Assembly (NCBI RefSeq): GCF_021800405.1
Contig: NZ_CP084550.1
Location: 248,001 to 312,000, forward strand
Reading direction: 5' to 3'
DNA: 64,000 nucleotides
Source of the DNA: Arthrobacter sp. FW306-07-I
GTDB taxonomy: Bacteria > Actinomycetota > Actinomycetes > Actinomycetales > Micrococcaceae
Of this stretch, positions 60,459-64,000 are shown piece after piece. The position numbers were made by a program, and so were the translations under genes. Within the stretch, counting starts at the first letter, position 1. Every line of letters begins with the position of its first letter. The notes under the pieces are model-generated. The model did not search any database. It saw only the letters and a program-made list of their open reading frames with translations, and was not told the DNA's origin.

Positions 60459-61333
60459 CCGTCATGACAGACTCCGCCGCCACCACCGCGGACAACCAGC
60501 CCCGCCGCCGCCGCAAGCCCCTGGCCACCCGCGCCTACAAAGTGTTCCGCGTGGTGGCGCTGGTCCTGGTGGTGCTGTTCCTGCTGGCCCCGCTGTTCTG
60601 GATGCTCCTGGCGTCGCTGAAGACCAACGTGGACATCTACGACACCGCCAAGGCCTTCATCTTCTCGCCCACTTTCGAGAACTACGCCAACGTGCTGCAG
60701 CGCAACAACTACTTCGTCTTTGTGGTCAACAGCTTCTGGGTGGCTTTCGTCTCCACTGCGCTGTCGATCGTCCTGGGCGTCCCGGCTGCCTACGCGATGA
60801 GCCGGTTCACCATGCACCGCTCCGCGCTGGTGGTCCTGATGGCCCGCGTCATCCCGGGCGTCTCACTCCTGGTTCCCTGGTACTACGTCTTCTCCAACCT
60901 GCGGATGGTTGGCAAGTTCGAGGTGCTGATCCTCAGCCACATGTTCGTGGCGCTCCCGCTGATCGTGTACATCATGATGAGCTACTTCGATTCCCTGCCG
61001 CTGGAGCTGGAGGAGTCGGCAGAGGTGGACGGCCTTACGCCGATCGGGGCGTTCCGGCTGATCACGCTTCCGCTGGCGGTGTCCGGCATCGCCACGGCCG
61101 GCATCCTGTCCTTCATCTTCTCGTGGAACAACTTCATGTTCGCGCTGGTGCTCTCCGGTGCCAAGACCAAGACGCTGCCGGTGGCGATCTTCGACTTCGT
61201 CTCCTACGCCAGCATCGACTGGGGCGGGCTGATGGCCGCGGCGACAGTCGTGACCATCCCCATCATGATCATCGCGCTCTTCACGCAGAAGTACATCGTC
61301 TCCGGCCTGACGGCCGGCGCAACCAAGGGTTAG
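60455..61333 (+). CDS. sugar ABC transporter permease
   Basis: 292 aa, MalG-type. A basic N-terminus (PRRRRKPLATR) precedes helix 1; the EAA loop begins 'LELEESAEVDGLTPIGAFRL' (about 184). Forms the channel with the preceding permease. The dehydratase gene begins 10 bp after its stop. Confidence 0.9.
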   Translation: MTVMTDSAATTADNQPRRRRKPLATRAYKVFRVVALVLVVLFLLAPLFWMLLASLKTNVDIYDTAKAFIFSPTFENYANVLQRNNYFVFVVNSFWVAFVSTALSIVLGVPAAYAMSRFTMHRSALVVLMARVIPGVSLLVPWYYVFSNLRMVGKFEVLILSHMFVALPLIVYIMMSYFDSLPLELEESAEVDGLTPIGAFRLITLPLAVSGIATAGILSFIFSWNNFMFALVLSGAKTKTLPVAIFDFVSYASIDWGGLMAAATVVTIPIMIIALFTQKYIVSGLTAGATKG

Positions 61334-61343
61334 GAACCGCCGC

Positions 61344-62492
61344 GTGACCGTCATCAGCCGGATCGAAACATTCCTGGTCCCGCCCCGCTGGCTCTTTGTC
61401 CGGGTGGAGACCGAAAGCGGCATCGTGGGGTGGGGCGAGGCAACCTGCGAGGGCCGCAGCGAAACTGTGCGCACCGCCGTCGAGCAACTCTCGGAACTGC
61501 TCATTGGCAGGGACGCCCTCCGGATTGAAGACCACTGGCAGGTGATGACCAAGGGGTCCTTCTACCGGGGCGGACCCATCCTGGCCAGCGCCGTTTCCGG
61601 CCTGGACCAGGCCCTCTGGGACATCGCCGGCAAGCACTTCAACACCCCTGTGCACCAGCTCCTGGGCGGCCACGTCCGCGACCGGATCCGGATGTACGGC
61701 TGGGTGGGCGGTGACGAACCGAATGAGGTGGCCGACCAGATCAGCGCCCAGCTGGAGGTGGGCCTCACGGCCGTGAAAATGAACGCCAGCGGCCGGATGA
61801 GCCCGGTGGCCTCGGTGGCGGAGATCGACGGCGTCATCCGCCGTGTTGCCGCGGCGCGCCAGGTCCTGGGCGACCACCGGGACGTGGCCGTGGACTTCCA
61901 CGGCCGCTTCAGCCTGGCCAACGCCAAACGGGTGGCACCCCTGCTGGAGCCTTTCCGGCCCTTCTTCCTCGAAGAGCCGGTGGTCCCGGAGAACACCCAC
62001 CTGCTGCGGGAATTCACCTCCTCCACCACCACGCCGGTGTCCACAGGGGAGCGGCTGTACAACCGGCAGGAGTTCCTGCCCGCCCTGCAGGCCGGTATTG
62101 CCGTGGCGCAGCCGGACCTCTCGCACGCCGGCGGCATCACCGAGGTCCGCAAGATCGCCGCCCTGGCCGAGGTCTACGAAGTCCAGCTGGCACCGCATTG
62201 CCCGCTGGGACCTCTGGCGCTCGCCGCCTGCCTCCAGGTCGGTTTTGCCACGCCCAACTTCCTCATCCAGGAGCAAAGCATCGGCATCCACTACAACCAG
62301 GGCGCCGAAGTCCTCGACTACGTGGTGGACAAGACCCCCTTCAAGTTCGTGAACGGCCACATCGAACGGCTCACCGGACCCGGGTTGGGCATCGAAATCG
62401 ATGAAGCCGTGGTCCGGGCAGCGGACAAGCGCGGCCACGCCTGGCGCGGTCCGGTGTGGCGCCACCCCGACGGATCCTTCGCAGAATGGTGA
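61344..62492 (+). CDS. dgoD: galactonate dehydratase-like enzyme (mandelate racemase/enolase superfamily)
   Basis: 382 aa. Superfamily features: second-strand 'AVDFHGRFSLANAKRV' (metal-ligand Asp and catalytic His), 'FFLEEPVVPEN' (Glu), 'PVSTGERLYNRQEF' (Glu), 'QPDLSHAGGITE' and 'LAPHCPLGPLALAA' (catalytic His). This set matches D-galactonate dehydratase, giving 2-keto-3-deoxygalactonate. The start is GTG 61344. A KDPGal-type aldolase and PfkB kinase downstream complete a De Ley-Doudoroff route. Related acid sugars cannot be excluded. Confidence 0.87.
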   Translation: MTVISRIETFLVPPRWLFVRVETESGIVGWGEATCEGRSETVRTAVEQLSELLIGRDALRIEDHWQVMTKGSFYRGGPILASAVSGLDQALWDIAGKHFNTPVHQLLGGHVRDRIRMYGWVGGDEPNEVADQISAQLEVGLTAVKMNASGRMSPVASVAEIDGVIRRVAAARQVLGDHRDVAVDFHGRFSLANAKRVAPLLEPFRPFFLEEPVVPENTHLLREFTSSTTTPVSTGERLYNRQEFLPALQAGIAVAQPDLSHAGGITEVRKIAALAEVYEVQLAPHCPLGPLALAACLQVGFATPNFLIQEQSIGIHYNQGAEVLDYVVDKTPFKFVNGHIERLTGPGLGIEIDEAVVRAADKRGHAWRGPVWRHPDGSFAEW

Positions 62493-62497
62493 ACCCT

Positions 62498-63175
62498 ATG
62501 ACATCCCAGAATCCAGCCGTTACCCCTGCCAGCCTGCTGGCCGGCATCCGGCAGGCCCGCCTTGTCGGCATTGTCCGCGGGAACGACGGCGGTGCTGCCG
62601 CCAAGGCCGCGCTGGCGGCAATGGAGGAGGGTTTCCAGTACGTGGAGATTGCCCTCACCACGCCCAACGCGCTGGAGGCCATCCGTGAGGTCCGCGCGGC
62701 TGCCCCGGCCGGCTGCCTGGTGGGCGCCGGCACCGTCCTCAGCGAGGCCGACGTCGAACGTGTCACCGCAGCCGGCGGCCAGTTCATCGTTACGCCCTCC
62801 CTGGCACCCTCGATCAGTGAGGCAGCTGCCGCCGGCATCCCGGTCCTGGCCGGGGCGCTGACGCCCAGCGAGGCCTATGAGGCGATGGAACGCGGCGCCA
62901 CCGCCATCAAGCTGTTCCCGGCGTCCATCGGCGGGCCCGGCTACCTGAAGGCCGTGCGGGATCCCTTCCCGGACATCCCGTTCATCGCAGTGGGAGGGGT
63001 GGGGCTCAGTGAAGCCACCGGTTACTGGGAAGCCGGCGCCATCGCCGTTGGACTGGGCGGGCCCCTGTTCGGCACGTCAGCGTCAGGTGGGGACCTGACG
63101 GAAATGCGGGACCGCGCGCGCAGCTTCCTGGGCCTTGCTGCCGAATTCGCAGCCAGGACCGGTACCGGCTCATGA
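62498..63175 (+). CDS. 2-dehydro-3-deoxy-6-phosphogalactonate/gluconate aldolase
   Basis: A 225-aa class I aldolase, KDPG/KDPGal family. Schiff-base Lys in 'TAIKLFPASIGGPGYL' (about 140), catalytic Glu in 'YVEIALTTPNALEAI', 'LVGAGTVLSEADVERV' and 'FIAVGGVGLSEA' for phosphate binding. It cleaves the phosphorylated keto-deoxy acid to pyruvate and glyceraldehyde-3-phosphate. The start is ATG 62498, 5 bp after the dehydratase stop. Its stop overlaps the kinase ATG. Confidence 0.88.
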   Translation: MTSQNPAVTPASLLAGIRQARLVGIVRGNDGGAAAKAALAAMEEGFQYVEIALTTPNALEAIREVRAAAPAGCLVGAGTVLSEADVERVTAAGGQFIVTPSLAPSISEAAAAGIPVLAGALTPSEAYEAMERGATAIKLFPASIGGPGYLKAVRDPFPDIPFIAVGGVGLSEATGYWEAGAIAVGLGGPLFGTSASGGDLTEMRDRARSFLGLAAEFAARTGTGS

Positions 63176-64000
63176 CTGCTGGTACCGAATCCGCCCCGGA
63201 CCGCCCCGCTCCGGTGGACCTGCTGACCTTCGGCGAATCCATGGTCTCGCTCCGATCAACAGGGCCCCTGGCCAACGGCGGCACGCTGAACATGCAGGTG
63301 GCCGGGGCGGAATCGAACGTTGCCATTGGCGTCGCACGCCTTGGCCACACTTCCGCCTGGGCCGGGTCTGTCGGCGCTGATCCGCACGGCGAATTCATCG
63401 TGAAGCAGTTACGGGGCGAGGGCGTCCGGCTGCACCACGGCGTCCATGCGGAGCGCAGCACCGGGGTGATGTTCCTGGAACAGCGCACCGCCGACCTCAG
63501 CAGGGCCTTCTACTACCGTGCCGGTTCGGCGGGGGCCACCATTTCACGTCATCATGTGGCCGCCGCGCTGGACCAGGGCGCCCGGATCCTGCACCTGACC
63601 GGCATCACGCCTGCACTTAGTGCCGAGGCGCGGGACGCCGCGGAGTACGCCGCCGGACGAGCTGCCACCGAAGGGATGGTGGTCTCCCTCGATGTCAATT
63701 ACCGCAGCAAGCTCTGGTCCCGGGACCAGGCACGGGCGGTGCTGGGACCCTTGGCGCGGCACGCCACCATCGTTGTGGCGTCCGACGACGAACTGGACCT
63801 GATTGCCCCACCCCAGGCGGGGAGCGGCGCGGCAGGGCGTCCGGGCGATACCGGCGCCAGCGACGAAGCCACTGCCGACGTAGAGGCTTGTGCAGCCAGG
63901 GGGCTGCTGGAGGCCGGAGTCCGGGAAGTGGTGGTAAAGCGGGGCGCCGCGGGCGCCGCCGTCTATACAGCCGAGGGCCTTCTCGAAGTGCCCGCCCTCG
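63172..64000 (+). CDS. PfkB-family sugar kinase (2-keto-3-deoxygalactonate kinase candidate), 3' end cut
   Basis: Open frame from ATG 63172 (ATGA overlap with the aldolase stop) to the window edge, 276 codons seen. N-terminal 'VDLLTFGESMVSLRSTGPLA', 'VAGAESNVAIGVARLG' (PfkB signature 1 region) and 'VSLDVNYRSKLWS' are typical of KDG-type kinases. It would phosphorylate the keto-deoxy acid made by the dehydratase to feed the aldolase. The C-terminal G-A-G-D motif lies beyond the window. Confidence 0.85.
   Translation, partial: MTAGTESAPDRPAPVDLLTFGESMVSLRSTGPLANGGTLNMQVAGAESNVAIGVARLGHTSAWAGSVGADPHGEFIVKQLRGEGVRLHHGVHAERSTGVMFLEQRTADLSRAFYYRAGSAGATISRHHVAAALDQGARILHLTGITPALSAEARDAAEYAAGRAATEGMVVSLDVNYRSKLWSRDQARAVLGPLARHATIVVASDDELDLIAPPQAGSGAAGRPGDTGASDEATADVEACAARGLLEAGVREVVVKRGAAGAAVYTAEGLLEVPAL

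Overview
The window looks like chromosome of a high-GC actinobacterium of the Arthrobacter/Pseudarthrobacter type (Micrococcaceae). The reasons are the strong C/G bias at codon third positions, frequent GTG/TTG starts with clear Shine-Dalgarno sequences, ANTAR-domain proteins, an RskA-type anti-sigma factor, CebR-like operators and the overall gene families. Genus is an inference from family content; no rRNA is present. There is one tRNA (Lys, UUU), no CRISPR array, and no transposase or phage gene that I can see.

Layout. 1-9.2 kb: housekeeping genes (2'-5' RNA ligase-like fragment, prfC, a KAS II ketosynthase, a NUDIX hydrolase, an orphan sensor kinase, radA, a FUSC membrane protein). 9.3-17.3 kb: phosphate uptake, with pstSCAB on the plus strand behind a PHO-box-like repeat and a low-affinity pit/DUF47 pair on the minus strand. 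17.5-23.7 kb: tRNA-Lys, a frameshifted M23 peptidase, a YciI protein, a LacI regulator, then a DUF4397 protein / class F sortase / ECF sigma / anti-sigma module. 23.8-28.9 kb: a GAF-ANTAR regulator, a GH51 arabinofuranosidase, an HhH-GPD protein with an overlapping LacI regulator, and an isochorismatase-fold hydrolase. 29.0-35.4 kb: complete urease operon ureABCEFGD plus a nickel permease. 35.5-43.5 kb: beta-glucoside unit with a secreted beta-helix protein divergent from an ABC importer, a GH1 beta-glucosidase and a CebR-like LacI regulator, with three CebR-type boxes between. 43.5-51.8 kb: a GntR-controlled polyol/sugar cluster (split transketolase, MFS importer, TIM-barrel isomerase, SDR dehydrogenase, dihydroxyacetone-kinase remnant, RpiB-like isomerase) with repeated operators. 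51.8-57.2 kb: miscellaneous and stress genes (SRPBCC, carboxylesterase, second GAF-ANTAR, Cys-rich protein, UspA, hemerythrin). 57.2-64 kb: galactonate-type operon (FadR-like regulator, ABC importer, dgoD-like dehydratase, KDPGal-type aldolase, PfkB kinase cut by the window end).

The points most worth a second look are: (a) two copies of a 41-nt conserved core, each enclosed by a different but self-complementary stem, both lying in the urease operon, each followed by about 300 bp whose codon use (G/T-ending, almost no wobble C) is sharply unlike the neighbouring genes; (b) a dihydroxyacetone-kinase gene that has lost essentially the whole DhaK domain while keeping an intact DhaL domain; (c) a GntR regulon written out by repeats of a CGACTGTT-ACAGTCG-like operator, including a perfect 16-bp inverted repeat.
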